In this document: one piece after another, positions 1 to 8,395 of the stretch
Position numbering within the stretch: the stretch's first letter is position 1
Layout of the letters: every line of letters starts with the position of its first letter
From: Candidatus Dormiibacterota bacterium
GTDB lineage: Bacteria; Chloroflexota; Dormibacteria; Dormibacterales; Dormibacteraceae
DNA length: 56,459 nt
Direction of reading: 5' to 3'
Assembly (NCBI GenBank): GCA_955652675.1
Contig: CATPBP010000205.1
Location: 1-56,459, forward strand
Notes under the pieces: model-generated
The model's database searches: none
What the model was told of the DNA's origin: nothing
Seen by the model: only the letters and a program-made list of their open reading frames with translations
Program-made: the position numbers and the translations under genes

Positions 1-489
1 CTCCTGATATTCGCCCACGCGGTGGCGCGCCGGGAGGACGTCGAGACGTTCGTCTTCTCCACTCGGCTGACCCGGATCACCCGGCTTTTGCGCAGGCGGG
101 AGATCGACCGCGCCCTGGCGGAGGTGGGAAAGCGCGTGCACGATTTCAGCGGCGGGACCCGTATCGGGGAGGCGCTCGCCGAGTTCAACCGGCGCTGGGC
201 GCGGCGGGTGCTTGGCCACGGCGCCGTGACGATAATCGTGAGCGACGGCTGGGATCGCGGCGATCCCGAGCAGCTCGGAGTCGAGCTGGAGCGCCTGCGG
301 CGAATGTCCCACCGGTTGATCTGGCTCAACCCGCTGCTGGGGTCGGAGGGTTACGAGCCGGTAACCAGGGGCATGGCGGCCGCCCTTCCGCACACTGACG
401 ACTTCCTGGCCGCACACAATGTCCAGGCCTTGAACGAATTGGGCGAGCTGCTGGCCGGTTTGGACAAGAGAAGACCGGTGAGGAGATGA
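1..489 (+). CDS. CoxE-like VWA-domain protein, 5' truncated
   Basis: The reading frame is open from the first base, so the N-terminus lies outside the window; about 162 residues remain. What is left matches the C-terminal von Willebrand A part of CoxE-type proteins: 'FVFSTRLTRITR', then 'GGTRIGEAL' (the MIDAS threonine region), then 'VSDGWDRGD' (MIDAS aspartate). CoxE proteins work with a MoxR-type ATPase (CoxD) in maturing the active site of molybdenum CO dehydrogenases and relatives; this is family knowledge. The stop codon is 4 bases before the XdhC-like gene, whose ribosome site lies inside this gene's last codons, so the two are probably co-transcribed. The substrate enzyme of the cluster cannot be told from this fragment. 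Confidence 0.85.
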   Translation, partial: LLIFAHAVARREDVETFVFSTRLTRITRLLRRREIDRALAEVGKRVHDFSGGTRIGEALAEFNRRWARRVLGHGAVTIIVSDGWDRGDPEQLGVELERLRRMSHRLIWLNPLLGSEGYEPVTRGMAAALPHTDDFLAAHNVQALNELGELLAGLDKRRPVRR

Positions 490-493
490 CGTC

Positions 494-1471
494 ATGCGCG
501 AAATAGCAGACGAGTTCAGGCAGTGGCGGGCGGCCGGCGATCCGGTCGCGATCGCCACCGTGGTGGAGACCTGGGGCTCGAGCCCGCGACCGCTGGGCTC
601 CAAGATGCTGGTCAGCGGTTCGGGAAAGATGGCCGGGTCCGTCTCTAACGGCTGCGTCGAAGGCGCCGTCTTCGAGGCCGCCCAGGAAGTCCTGGCCTCA
701 GGCCGGCCCCGGCTGGTCGAGTACGGCGTGGCGGACGACATCGCCTTCGAGGTCGGTCTCGCCTGCGGCGGCCACATCGAGGTTCTGATCCAGCCCGCCG
801 GTGAGATGTACGACCGGGCATTGAATCTTCTCGCGGCCGAACAGCCCTTCCTGCTCCGGACCAGGCTCGGGGAGGGGGAGACTCAGCTGATCGAGAGAGG
901 GCCGGACTTCGAGCTGGCTCGGCGGGATGGTCAGACCTTCGAGGAGCCCTTCGGACGTCCTGCGCAGATGGTCATCGTGGGCGCCATCCACATCGCCATC
1001 CCGCTCCACCGGATGGCGAAGCTGATGGGCTACCGGGTGACCATCGTGGACGCCCGCGGCCAGTTCGCCACTGCGGAGCGCTTTCCAGACGCCGACCAGC
1101 TCCTGGTCCAGTGGCCTGACGAAGCACTCGCCGGTCTGACCATCGACCGCTCCACGGCGGTGGTGATCCTGACCCACGATCCCAAGTTCGACATGCCAGC
1201 GCTGCGCAGCGTCCTGCGGACGGAGGCCGGCTACGTCGGCGCGATCGGCTCCCGTAAGACGAACCAGAACCGGTTCGACGCGCTGCGAGAAGAAGGCTTC
1301 GGCGACGACCAGCTGGCTCGGGTGCATGGGCCCATCGGCCTGGACCTGGGCGCTCGGGGGGCGGAGGAGACCGCGCTCGGCATCATGGCGGAGGTCACTG
1401 CCGTGCGCTACGGCGGTTCCGTGCTGCCCATGCGGGAGAAGAAGAAACAGGCGGTCAGCCCAGGGTCCTGA
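494..1471 (+). CDS. XdhC/CoxI family molybdenum hydroxylase maturation protein
   Basis: A 325-residue protein with both XdhC parts: an N-terminal domain (about residues 15-75) holding 'ATVVETWGSSPRPLG' and 'VSNGCVEG', and a C-terminal Rossmann domain from about residue 155 ending with 'GYVGAIGSRKT' near residue 250. XdhC proteins bind molybdenum cofactor, help sulfurate it and insert it into xanthine-dehydrogenase-type enzymes. The Rossmann loop usually reads G-G-G-H-x-A in this family, but here it reads 'VGAIHIA', so nucleotide binding may be altered. ATG at 494 has AGGAG at 481-485. The 3' end overlaps the convergent Mrp gene by 17 bases. Confidence 0.93.
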   Translation: MREIADEFRQWRAAGDPVAIATVVETWGSSPRPLGSKMLVSGSGKMAGSVSNGCVEGAVFEAAQEVLASGRPRLVEYGVADDIAFEVGLACGGHIEVLIQPAGEMYDRALNLLAAEQPFLLRTRLGEGETQLIERGPDFELARRDGQTFEEPFGRPAQMVIVGAIHIAIPLHRMAKLMGYRVTIVDARGQFATAERFPDADQLLVQWPDEALAGLTIDRSTAVVILTHDPKFDMPALRSVLRTEAGYVGAIGSRKTNQNRFDALREEGFGDDQLARVHGPIGLDLGARGAEETALGIMAEVTAVRYGGSVLPMREKKKQAVSPGS

Positions 1472-2225
1472 CCAGGGTCTCGGCCAGAGCCCGGAAGGCC
1501 CCGGCCGGCCCACCCTCACCTCCATCCATCAGGGAGCGACCGCTGTCGCCGGCCACGCCCAACGCCGGGTCGAATGGAATGCTGCCGAGCGGCTCGATGC
1601 CGAGGGAGCGAATGCTGCGGGCGGCCGGCACCTCGGGAAAGATGGCCACCGGCTGGCCGCAGTGGGGGCAGGGCATCGGGGCCATGTTCTCGATCCAGCC
1701 CAGGACCGGGACGTGATGGTGCTGGTACATGCGCACGGCCTTTCTGGCGTCGAGGTGAGCGACGTACTGAGGGGTGGCGACGATCAGCGCGCCGGTGAGG
1801 GGTATCGCCTTGAGGAGGACCTGCTGGATGTCGGCGGTCCCCGGCGGCAGATCCACGATGAGGTAGTCGGGATCGCCCCATTCGACGTCGTGCAGCAGCT
1901 GCTTCATGATCGTCGTGGCGGTCAGCGCCTCGACCCCCAGCGGCTGGTCCTCGCCCAGGATGAAGCCGGCCGAGGCGATCTTCAGCCCGTGGCGGACGAC
2001 GGGCGCGTAGCGGTTGGTACGCCGACCCGGCTCGGCCAGCGTCCAGTACTCGGTCCAGCGGTGCTTGGTGAGGCCGACCATGACCGGGATGTTGGGCCCG
2101 TACAGGTCGGCGTCGAGGAGGCCGACGTCGAGCCCGCGCTGGGCGAGGGCGAGGGCCAGGTTGAGGCTCACCGTCGACTTGCCGACTCCGCCCTTGCCGC
2201 TGCCGACCGCGATGACGTGCCTCAA
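1455..2225 (-). CDS. Mrp/ApbC family P-loop ATPase (Fe-S carrier type)
   Basis: About 256 residues. The deviant Walker A 'GSGKGGVGKS' lies almost at the N-terminus, followed by 'LLDADLYGPNIP' and 'YLIVDLPPGTAD' (Walker B), and by a CxxC pair in 'MPCPHCGQP' near residue 185 that binds the bridging Fe-S cluster in Mrp proteins. The family carries or inserts Fe-S clusters. I place the start at TTG 2225, which overlaps the TGA of the methyltransferase gene (TTGA); the frame stays open upstream to 2354, but that stretch codes the end of the neighbour in another frame. The gene is probably translationally coupled to the methyltransferase and converges on the XdhC gene. The usual N-terminal MIP18-like domain is absent. 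Confidence 0.88.
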   Translation of the reverse strand: MRHVIAVGSGKGGVGKSTVSLNLALALAQRGLDVGLLDADLYGPNIPVMVGLTKHRWTEYWTLAEPGRRTNRYAPVVRHGLKIASAGFILGEDQPLGVEALTATTIMKQLLHDVEWGDPDYLIVDLPPGTADIQQVLLKAIPLTGALIVATPQYVAHLDARKAVRMYQHHHVPVLGWIENMAPMPCPHCGQPVAIFPEVPAARSIRSLGIEPLGSIPFDPALGVAGDSGRSLMDGGEGGPAGAFRALAETLVRTLG

Positions 2226-3316
2226 GGCTGCGAGACCAGGAAATCGAACCGAGCCCGGTGGAAGACCAGCTGGCCGGGGTTCGCAGGTGCCTCCTGGCCG
2301 GCGGGGAGGGCGACGATCCTGAGATCCTGGGGCCTGGGGCGGCGTTCCGCCCACTGTCGGTGGGCAGCGGTCAGCCGGGCTGTGGCGGCCTCGGCCTCAC
2401 CGTAGGCGTAGATCCACAAGCCATCGCGCTCCGGCACCGCCAGCGCCACTCCGCCTCCCTCGGCCAGCCCGAACACCGGCGGATCCTCGGGACGCAAGCG
2501 GAGCCGGATGTAGCCGCGCTCGGCCAGTCCCAGCCAGACCTCGAAGCCGCCGCGCACGTCCGCAGGTGGAATCGATTGCCAGGTGGGGCGCCCGGGCAGC
2601 GCGAGCGAATCCCGGGCTGATTCAGCCGGGTCCGAGGAGCTCTGGAACGCCATCTCACCCCGGAGCGGCAGGAAGCCGCATCCGGAGAGGCTTTCGCTGA
2701 TGAGGGCCCTGCCGTCTTTGACGAAGGCTGTGCAGAGCTGCATCGGCCCGGCCAGGGCCAGCGGGGCCACCAGGTGGCCACCATCGGGAAGCTGGTCAAG
2801 CCAGGCCATCGCCAGGTCATCGACGCTGGCGGTGACGATGATCCGGTCGAAGGGAGCCTCCGCCGGCCAGCCGGCGGCGCCATCGGCGTGCATCACCTGG
2901 ACGCCCTGGACGCCTGCCGCGGCCAGGTTGGCACGCGCCTGGCGGCTGACCTCCTCGTCGATCTCGAGAGTGCAGACAAGCCCCTCCGACCCCACCACGT
3001 TGGCGATCAGCGCAGCGTTGTAGCCCGTACCGGCGCCGATCTCCAGCACGCGCTGGCCCGGCTGAAGGGCCAGCTGCTGGAGCATGAGCGCCATGATGGC
3101 GGGCTGCGAGGAGGAGCTGGTGGCGGTGCCCTGGTCGTCCCTCTTGGTCGGGATCGCGGTGTCTTCGTAGACGTAGGAGAGGCGCCTTCCAGGGAGGAAG
3201 TGATGGCGGTGCACGGCTCGGAAGGCGGCTGCGACAGCCGGGTCGGTGAGCACTCCGGACTCCTCGAGGTGGGAGATCAACTCCTTGTTCCGGCGGCGCG
3301 CGGCCTCCTCTCGCAT
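2222..3316 (-). CDS. Protein-L-isoaspartate O-methyltransferase family protein
   Basis: A 364-residue protein. The first 200 residues match PCMT: 'FLPGRRLSYVYEDTAIP', a 'SSSSQPAIMALML' motif and the SAM-binding loop 'LEIGAGTGYNAALIA' at about 88-100. PCMT methylates abnormal isoaspartyl residues in proteins. The last 165 residues are an extension beyond the usual 210-residue enzyme and hold no motif I recognise; similar extensions occur in actinobacterial PCMT-like proteins. I chose ATG 3316 because it lies 19 bases after the end of the upstream endonuclease gene and starts the typical 'EEAARRRNKELISHL' helix; the frame is open further upstream only as a shadow of that gene. The substrate could also be a small molecule or peptide. 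Confidence 0.87.
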   Translation of the reverse strand: MREEAARRRNKELISHLEESGVLTDPAVAAAFRAVHRHHFLPGRRLSYVYEDTAIPTKRDDQGTATSSSSQPAIMALMLQQLALQPGQRVLEIGAGTGYNAALIANVVGSEGLVCTLEIDEEVSRQARANLAAAGVQGVQVMHADGAAGWPAEAPFDRIIVTASVDDLAMAWLDQLPDGGHLVAPLALAGPMQLCTAFVKDGRALISESLSGCGFLPLRGEMAFQSSSDPAESARDSLALPGRPTWQSIPPADVRGGFEVWLGLAERGYIRLRLRPEDPPVFGLAEGGGVALAVPERDGLWIYAYGEAEAATARLTAAHRQWAERRPRPQDLRIVALPAGQEAPANPGQLVFHRARFDFLVSQP

Positions 3317-3335
3317 CGGGGCCTGGACTCCAGAG

Positions 3336-4187
3336 CTAGCCGGCCAGCCGGCGAAGGATCTCCAAGTTGGCGGCGTCCGGGCCCTTTCCCTCGAAGCCGG
3401 GGACTTCGAGGATGAACGGCTTGGCCGCCAGCCTGCGTTCGTGGAGCAGGGCTCGGAATCCCTCCTCGCCGATCTCGCCTTGCCCGATGTTGGCGTGCCG
3501 ATCCCGATTCGAGCCCAACGCCATCTGGGAATCGTTGCAGTGGACGGCGACCAGGTTGTCCAGCCCCACCACCCGGTCCCACTCGTCGACCGTGGCCCGC
3601 GCGGTCTCCTCGGTGCGCTCGTCATACCCGGAGGCGAAGGCGTGGCAGGTGTCGAAGCAGGCGCGTACGCGCGGGTCCCCGACCGCATCGAGCATCGCCC
3701 GGATCTCCTCGAACCTGGCGCCGACGCAGCCTCCCATGCCGGCGTTGTTCTCGATCAGGAGGAGGGCCAGCTGGGGATCGGCCCTCTCGATGACCCGCTT
3801 CAGATGCTCGACTATGGTCGGCAGGCAGGCTTCGAAGCCCGCGCCCTTGTGGCTTCCGGTGTGGAAGATGACGCCGTCGATGCCGAGCTCGTCTGCCGCC
3901 CGCAGGTAGCCGGTCAGGGTGCTCTCGGAGCGCTGGCGGAGGGTGGCGTCGTCGCCCGCCAGGTTGATCAGGTAGACCGCGTGAAAGAAGAACGGCGGCC
4001 GTCCGGCCTCGTCGGCGGCGGCTTTGAAGCGCGCGATCCGGTCCTCGTCAAGCTTCGGCGACCCCCAGTAGTTGGGGGGAGTCGGATGAACCTGGATGGC
4101 CGTGGCACCCATGGCCTTCGCCCGCGGAAAGGCAAGGTGCAACCCGTGCGAGGAATCGACGTGCGCCCCAAGAATCGGCACCTCCAA
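3336..4187 (-). CDS. nfo: Endonuclease IV (AP endonuclease)
   Basis: A 283-residue TIM-barrel nuclease for abasic sites in base-excision repair. Metal-ligand motifs appear in order: 'GAHVDSSHGL', 'FHTGSHKG', 'IENNAGMG', 'CFDTCHAFASGYD', 'HCNDSQ', 'DRHANIGQG' and 'ILEVPG'. Length is normal for the family. TTG at 4187 gives the longest frame, but GTG at 4181 (two codons in) lies 8 bases after a GATAGT box (4190-4195, minus strand) and may be the real start of a leaderless transcript. It is the first gene of a minus-strand run with the methyltransferase and Mrp. Confidence 0.95.
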   Translation of the reverse strand: MEVPILGAHVDSSHGLHLAFPRAKAMGATAIQVHPTPPNYWGSPKLDEDRIARFKAAADEAGRPPFFFHAVYLINLAGDDATLRQRSESTLTGYLRAADELGIDGVIFHTGSHKGAGFEACLPTIVEHLKRVIERADPQLALLLIENNAGMGGCVGARFEEIRAMLDAVGDPRVRACFDTCHAFASGYDERTEETARATVDEWDRVVGLDNLVAVHCNDSQMALGSNRDRHANIGQGEIGEEGFRALLHERRLAAKPFILEVPGFEGKGPDAANLEILRRLAG

Positions 4188-4242
4188 AGACTATCCGGAC
4201 AGGGGAGGCAGAGCTGCCCCCAGGGCTTTGAGCCGCCACCAT

Positions 4243-4345
4243 CGCGGGGGGAACCCAGGTTCCCCCCACGGACCCTCCCTCCTCGCGCGAGTGACACCGG
4301 GCTTTCGGAGGAGGGACTCATTCGGCCGGAATGAATCCGGCCTTT
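4243..4345 (+). repeat. Dispersed intergenic repeat, copy 1
   Basis: About 100 bases lying between nfo and the MobA-like gene. It begins with a palindromic head around 'GGAACCCAGGTTCC' (4243-4270), continues through a stretch beginning ACGGACCCTCC, and ends with GACTCATTC plus a 7-bp hairpin (GGCCGGA at 4324-4330, TCCGGCC at 4336-4342). The same blocks recur in the same order at 39179-39281, and all but the head recur inverted at 21112-21199. The unit has no coding potential of its own. Confidence 0.85.
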
Positions 4346-4408
4346 CATGGCGAGGCCTCTTTCCGTCCCCCCACGCTCGGGGTCGCTCTGCATCTTTGCC
4401 GTTCGGGT

Positions 4409-5359
4409 ATGGTGCCGCTAAGCCGAGCTGTGGTCTTTCTCCTCTCCGATCTGGATCTGCCACTGAGGGACCGGACCTACCGTGAGCCGGACGGACCTCA
4501 CGTAGTGCTCGTTCGCGGGCGCGACCTGGACGCTGCACTCGATCATCTCGACGCCCGGCCGGACTGCCGGGCCCTGGCCGTCGTGGGGCTGCCCAAGGAG
4601 GTGCCGGACCTGGACCTCATGATCGGCCGGCGCCTGCTGGTCTGCGACCCCGACCGAGGTCTCATGCGCGAGTTCGCCGAAGCCGGGATGGCGGCGGGCG
4701 CCGACGTCGAGTGGCTCAACACCGACGGCCCCGACCTGAACCGGCTGGCGACCTGGGCGCTCCCCGTCGGCGCCGTGGTGCTGGCGGCGGGGAACGGCAG
4801 CCGGACAGAGGACGAGAAGCTTCTCCTCGACATGGGCGGCGAGCCGCTGGTACGACACGTGATCGAGGCGGCCTCCGAGGGCGGCTGCCACGTGGTGCAC
4901 GTCGTCTACAGCGACGAAGAGGTCCGCGAAGCCATCGGGGGCGCCGCTTACTGCGTCTACAACCCGGATGCCGCCTCCCGCCGGTCCTCCTCCCTGCAGA
5001 CGGGGTTGAGCTCGATGCCCGAGGACATGGCGGGAGCGCTGGTCATGCGTGGCGACCAGGCGCTCGTGGGCTCGCGCACCGTCGACCTGCTGCTGAGGGC
5101 GTGGCGCCGGGAAGGCGCCAGGCCGGCTGTCGCGGCGGCCTACGGTGAGCGATCCTCCTGGGGACCTCCAGTGCTGCTCGACCGCTCCCTGTGGTCTGAG
5201 GTCATGGCCTTCGAGGGCGAGCCAGGCGCTCGCCAGCTGTTCGACCAGCGACCCGAGTTGCTCGATACTGTTCTGGCCGCCGGGCGCCCCGATGACGCGG
5301 ACACGCCTGAGGACTATGCCAAGATCGTCCAGCTCTTCCCTCGACCAAGTCAGGGCTGA
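4409..5359 (+). CDS. MobA/MocA-like nucleotidyltransferase with N-terminal extension
   Basis: 316 residues. From about residue 120 it has an NTP-transferase fold: 'VVLAAGNGSRTEDEKLLLD', then 'EPLVRHVIEAA' and 'ALVMRGDQALV' (the metal-binding region). Such proteins add CMP or GMP to molybdopterin. The usual loop reads LAAGxSxRMGxxK; here the R and K are kept but the M-G is replaced by T-E, so the nucleotide is uncertain. Residues 1-118 are an extra domain that I cannot assign. With CoxE- and XdhC-like genes nearby, a role in cofactor tailoring (CMP transfer, as in MocA) is the best inference. I chose ATG 4409 because the open frame before it runs into the dispersed repeat. Confidence 0.75.
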   Translation: MVPLSRAVVFLLSDLDLPLRDRTYREPDGPHVVLVRGRDLDAALDHLDARPDCRALAVVGLPKEVPDLDLMIGRRLLVCDPDRGLMREFAEAGMAAGADVEWLNTDGPDLNRLATWALPVGAVVLAAGNGSRTEDEKLLLDMGGEPLVRHVIEAASEGGCHVVHVVYSDEEVREAIGGAAYCVYNPDAASRRSSSLQTGLSSMPEDMAGALVMRGDQALVGSRTVDLLLRAWRREGARPAVAAAYGERSSWGPPVLLDRSLWSEVMAFEGEPGARQLFDQRPELLDTVLAAGRPDDADTPEDYAKIVQLFPRPSQG

Positions 5360-5404
5360 ACAGTTGGCTCGCAACGGGCCAGGATGGAGGAGGAGAGGCA
5401 ACTG

Positions 5405-6976
5405 ATGGCCGTCACGGAAAAGCAGACCCTGGTTTACAGAGAGGAGCTGACGCCGGTCTCCTTCCTGGAGCGGTCGGGGACCGCGCACGCCGAGCGCACG
5501 GCGGTGATCGACGGCGACCGCCGGCACACGTACTCGGAGTGGCGGGCCCGATCACGCCGGATGGCTTCGGCACTGCGCAACGCGGGCCTCCAGAAGGACG
5601 ATCGGATCGCCTTCCTTGCCTTCAACTCGGAGCCGCTGCTGCTCGGCCACTTCGGGGTGCCCCAGGCCGGCGGGATCATCGTCGCCATAAACACCCGCCT
5701 TTCCGCTGACGAGATCGGCTACATCCTCGAGCATTCCGGCTCCAGCCAGGTCTTCTTCTCGCCCGAGCTGGAGCCGCTGCTGGAAAAGGCGCCCGCCGGT
5801 ATCCGGCGCATCAACCTGGCCACTGAGTTCGAACCATTCCTCGCCACGGGCTCCGAGGACCCGGTCGAGTCGTGGCTGGAGGACGAGTACGAGGTCTGCG
5901 CCATCGACTACACCTCAGGGACGACAGGGCGCCCAAAGGGCGTGATGTACCACCACCGCGGTGCTTACCTGAACGCTCTGGCAATGGCGCTCGACCTGCG
6001 GCTGGATTCGCACTCGAACTACCTCTGGACGCTTCCGATGTTCCATTGCAACGGCTGGACCTTCACCTGGGGCTTCGCCGCGGTTGGGGCCACGAGCGTC
6101 TGCATCCCCAAGATCGATCCGCCCCAGATCTGGCAGCTGTTCAGGTCGGGTGAGGCGAACGCCTTCTGCGCGGCCCCGACGGTCCTCATCATGCTGGTGA
6201 ACGATCCCAACGCGGCACCCCTGGAGGCTCCGGTGCGCCTGTTCACCGCTGGTGCGCCCCCCTCGCCGACGATCATCGGGCAGATGGCAGAGCTCAACTT
6301 CGACCTCACGCACGTCTATGGACTCACCGAGACGTACGGCCCCTTCACGATCAACGTCAGGCCCCCAGGATTCGAGAAGCTGCCGCCTCAGGAGCGAGCC
6401 CGGCTGCAGTCACGGCAGGGAGTCCCAAACCTCGTGGCGGGTGACGTCGCGGTCATGGACGACCAGATGGCAGAGGTGCCGCGCGACGGCGAGACGCTGG
6501 GCGAGGTCGTCATGCGCGGAAACGTGGTGATGAAGGGCTATTACCGGAACGAAGAGGCCACCGAAGAGGCCTTCAAGGGAGGCTGGTTCCATTCCGGCGA
6601 CGTCGCGGTCATGCATCCAGACGGGCAGATCGAGCTGCGCGACCGCAAGAAGGACGTGATCATCTCCGGTGGCGAGAACATCTCCACCATCGAGATCGAA
6701 CAAGCCCTGGTGAGCCACCCGGCGGTGATGGAGGCCGCGGTGATCGCCGTCCCGGACGAGAGGTGGGGAGAGGTGGCCAAGGCCTTCGTAACCCTCAAGC
6801 CGGGCCAGCAGGCCACCGAGGAAGAGGTGATCGCCCACTGCCGGACCAAGCTGGCCAAGTTCAAGGTCCCCAAGTCGATCGAGTTCGGCGACCTGCCCAA
6901 GACCTCCACCGGCAAGATCCAGAAGTTCGTGCTCCGAGACAGGGAGTGGGGTGGCCGCGACCGGCGGATCAACTAA
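5405..6976 (+). CDS. Acyl-CoA synthetase (AMP-forming, fatty-acid type)
   Basis: A 523-residue ANL-superfamily enzyme that activates a carboxylate with ATP and CoA. Motifs: P-loop 'YTSGTTGRPKG' at about 168, 'PMFHCNGWTFTWG' (seen in medium/long-chain synthetases), 'YGLTETYGP' near 306, 'GWFHSGDVA' near 392, hinge 'DRKKDVIISGGENIS', and the catalytic lysine in 'PKTSTGKIQK' near 498. ATG 5405 has a strong ribosome site (GGAGGAGAGG) at 5388-5397; an upstream ATG at 5384 would consume that site. It lies 45 bases after the nucleotidyltransferase gene. It probably feeds the beta-oxidation and propionate genes at the far end of the window. Chain length is not readable from sequence. Confidence 0.9.
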   Translation: MAVTEKQTLVYREELTPVSFLERSGTAHAERTAVIDGDRRHTYSEWRARSRRMASALRNAGLQKDDRIAFLAFNSEPLLLGHFGVPQAGGIIVAINTRLSADEIGYILEHSGSSQVFFSPELEPLLEKAPAGIRRINLATEFEPFLATGSEDPVESWLEDEYEVCAIDYTSGTTGRPKGVMYHHRGAYLNALAMALDLRLDSHSNYLWTLPMFHCNGWTFTWGFAAVGATSVCIPKIDPPQIWQLFRSGEANAFCAAPTVLIMLVNDPNAAPLEAPVRLFTAGAPPSPTIIGQMAELNFDLTHVYGLTETYGPFTINVRPPGFEKLPPQERARLQSRQGVPNLVAGDVAVMDDQMAEVPRDGETLGEVVMRGNVVMKGYYRNEEATEEAFKGGWFHSGDVAVMHPDGQIELRDRKKDVIISGGENISTIEIEQALVSHPAVMEAAVIAVPDERWGEVAKAFVTLKPGQQATEEEVIAHCRTKLAKFKVPKSIEFGDLPKTSTGKIQKFVLRDREWGGRDRRIN

Positions 6977-6985
6977 ATCTGGAAT

Positions 6986-7008
6986 TCCCTCCCCGCCAGG
7001 AGGAGGGA
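6986..7008. terminator. Stem-loop between convergent genes
   Basis: TCCCTCC (6986-6992) pairs with GGAGGGA (7002-7008) in the gap between the acyl-CoA synthetase and menE stop codons. No clear T-run follows. It belongs to a family of C-run/G-run stem-loops found at other gene ends in this window. Confidence 0.5.
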
Positions 7009-7010
7009 CC

Positions 7011-8360
7011 TCAAGAGCGATCTGGTGAGTCAGGCTTGGCGAGGAGGCGGCGGGACAGCTTGCCGCTCTCGCCTCGTGGCAGGGAGGTCACGAAGTGCCA
7101 GCGTCTGGGCACCTTGAAGCCGGACAGCCGCTCGCCACACCAGGCTTCGAGCTGCTCCGCGGATGTGCCGTCCGCCACCACCCAGGCCTCGACGATCTGC
7201 CCCCAGGTCGGATCGGCGCGGCCTGCCACGGCCACGTCCCGAACCGAACGGTGCGCGCTGAGGACGCGCTCCACCTCCTCCGGCTGGACCTTCTCCCCGC
7301 CTGTCGAGATTGTGTCGTCGCGCCGGCCGAGCACGGTCAACACCCCATCTTCCAGCCGGCCGAGATCGCCGGTCGCAAAGCGGCCGCCTAGTGGAGCGGG
7401 CTGCAGGGCCGGGTTGACATAGCCTGGAAAGACCGTCGGGCCCGCGACCACGATCTCGCCCTCCACTATCTCGATGGAGGCGTGAGGGCCGACCAGCCCC
7501 GCGGTCCCGGCCAGCTCCAGCGCCCGGCCGGGTGGAACGGTGGCCACCTGGGAGCAGGTCTCGGTCAGGCCGTAGCTCGGGCAGACGTTGAGGCCCAGCT
7601 CGGCCCACTCCATCACCTGCTCGGCGGTGGCGGCAGCGCCGCCGACCAGGATTGCCCGGGGCCGCTGCAGGGCCTGGAGACCGCCCGCGGCGAGCAGCCG
7701 GGCGACCATTGTCGGCACCAGCGAGACCAGCGTGGGCTGCTCCACCTCCAGCGCTTCTAGCACTGCCGCCTCCTCAAACCGGGCCAAAGTGACCAGGGGC
7801 TGAGCACAGATGACGCTGCGCATGAAGATGGACAGCCCTGCGACGTGGTGGGGCGAGAGGACGAGGAGCCAGCGATCCCGTTCGGTGGCGTCCAGGCTGG
7901 CGGCGCATCCGCGTGCCGACGCGACCTGGTTGGCGAGCGTCAGCCGGACTCCCTTGGCCTCACCCGTGGTTCCCGAGGTGTAGATGACGCAGGCATCTCC
8001 TTCGGCTCCCCGAACAGCTCCTGCCAGGGCTTCCACCTCGCCGTCCCTCACCAGCAGCCTGGGAGTTGAGTCCCGCAGAATCCGCTCCACCTCGGCGTCA
8101 GGCGCCCGGGGCGAGATGGGGACCAGGGCGGCCCCCAGCCGCAGACATCCATGGAGGAGGGCGGAGAAGCGAACTCCGGCCGGCTCAGCGGCGGCCACCC
8201 GATCGCCCGGGCCCACGCCCGCGGCCTCCAGACGGCGCGCCCAAGCGTGGGAGAGGCCGTCCAGGTCGAACCAGCTCACCCAGAACCCGGCCGAGCGGTC
8301 GACGAGCGCCCGGCGTGCCGCCTGGCGGCGGGCTAGCTCGCGGAGAGGATCGGATACCAT
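7011..8360 (-). CDS. menE: o-Succinylbenzoate--CoA ligase
   Basis: A 449-residue ANL-type ligase that activates o-succinylbenzoate with CoA in menaquinone synthesis. It shows 'CVIYTSGTTGEAKG' at about 124-137, 'PSYGLTETCSQ', 'RFATGDLGRLEDG', 'GRRDDTISTGGEKV' and the C-terminal lysine region 'LPRGESGKLSR'. The compact length is typical of MenE and shorter than the fatty-acid ligase next door. It is divergent from menB with 35 bases between start codons. A TAATAT box ends 6 bases before the ATG, so the mRNA is probably leaderless. Context (all other men genes follow) makes the assignment firm. Confidence 0.93.
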   Translation of the reverse strand: MVSDPLRELARRQAARRALVDRSAGFWVSWFDLDGLSHAWARRLEAAGVGPGDRVAAAEPAGVRFSALLHGCLRLGAALVPISPRAPDAEVERILRDSTPRLLVRDGEVEALAGAVRGAEGDACVIYTSGTTGEAKGVRLTLANQVASARGCAASLDATERDRWLLVLSPHHVAGLSIFMRSVICAQPLVTLARFEEAAVLEALEVEQPTLVSLVPTMVARLLAAGGLQALQRPRAILVGGAAATAEQVMEWAELGLNVCPSYGLTETCSQVATVPPGRALELAGTAGLVGPHASIEIVEGEIVVAGPTVFPGYVNPALQPAPLGGRFATGDLGRLEDGVLTVLGRRDDTISTGGEKVQPEEVERVLSAHRSVRDVAVAGRADPTWGQIVEAWVVADGTSAEQLEAWCGERLSGFKVPRRWHFVTSLPRGESGKLSRRLLAKPDSPDRS

Positions 8361-8395
8361 GAAACCATATTAGTGAACGCTCTAGGAGTGGAGAC
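8361..8395. promoter_or_regulatory. menE/menB divergent promoter region
   Basis: 35 bases separate the two start codons. On the minus strand TAATAT (8372-8367) lies 6 bases before the menE ATG. On the plus strand the same bases read CATATT followed by a ribosome site AGGAGTGGAG (8384-8393) for menB. One AT-rich element could serve both directions. Inferred from sequence only. Confidence 0.5.

Noticed and set aside
3317-3688. N-terminal extension of the isoaspartyl methyltransferase frame
   Set aside because: It overlaps the endonuclease IV gene in another frame and its peptide is Arg/Ser/Pro-rich noise; the family N-terminus begins at ATG 3316.
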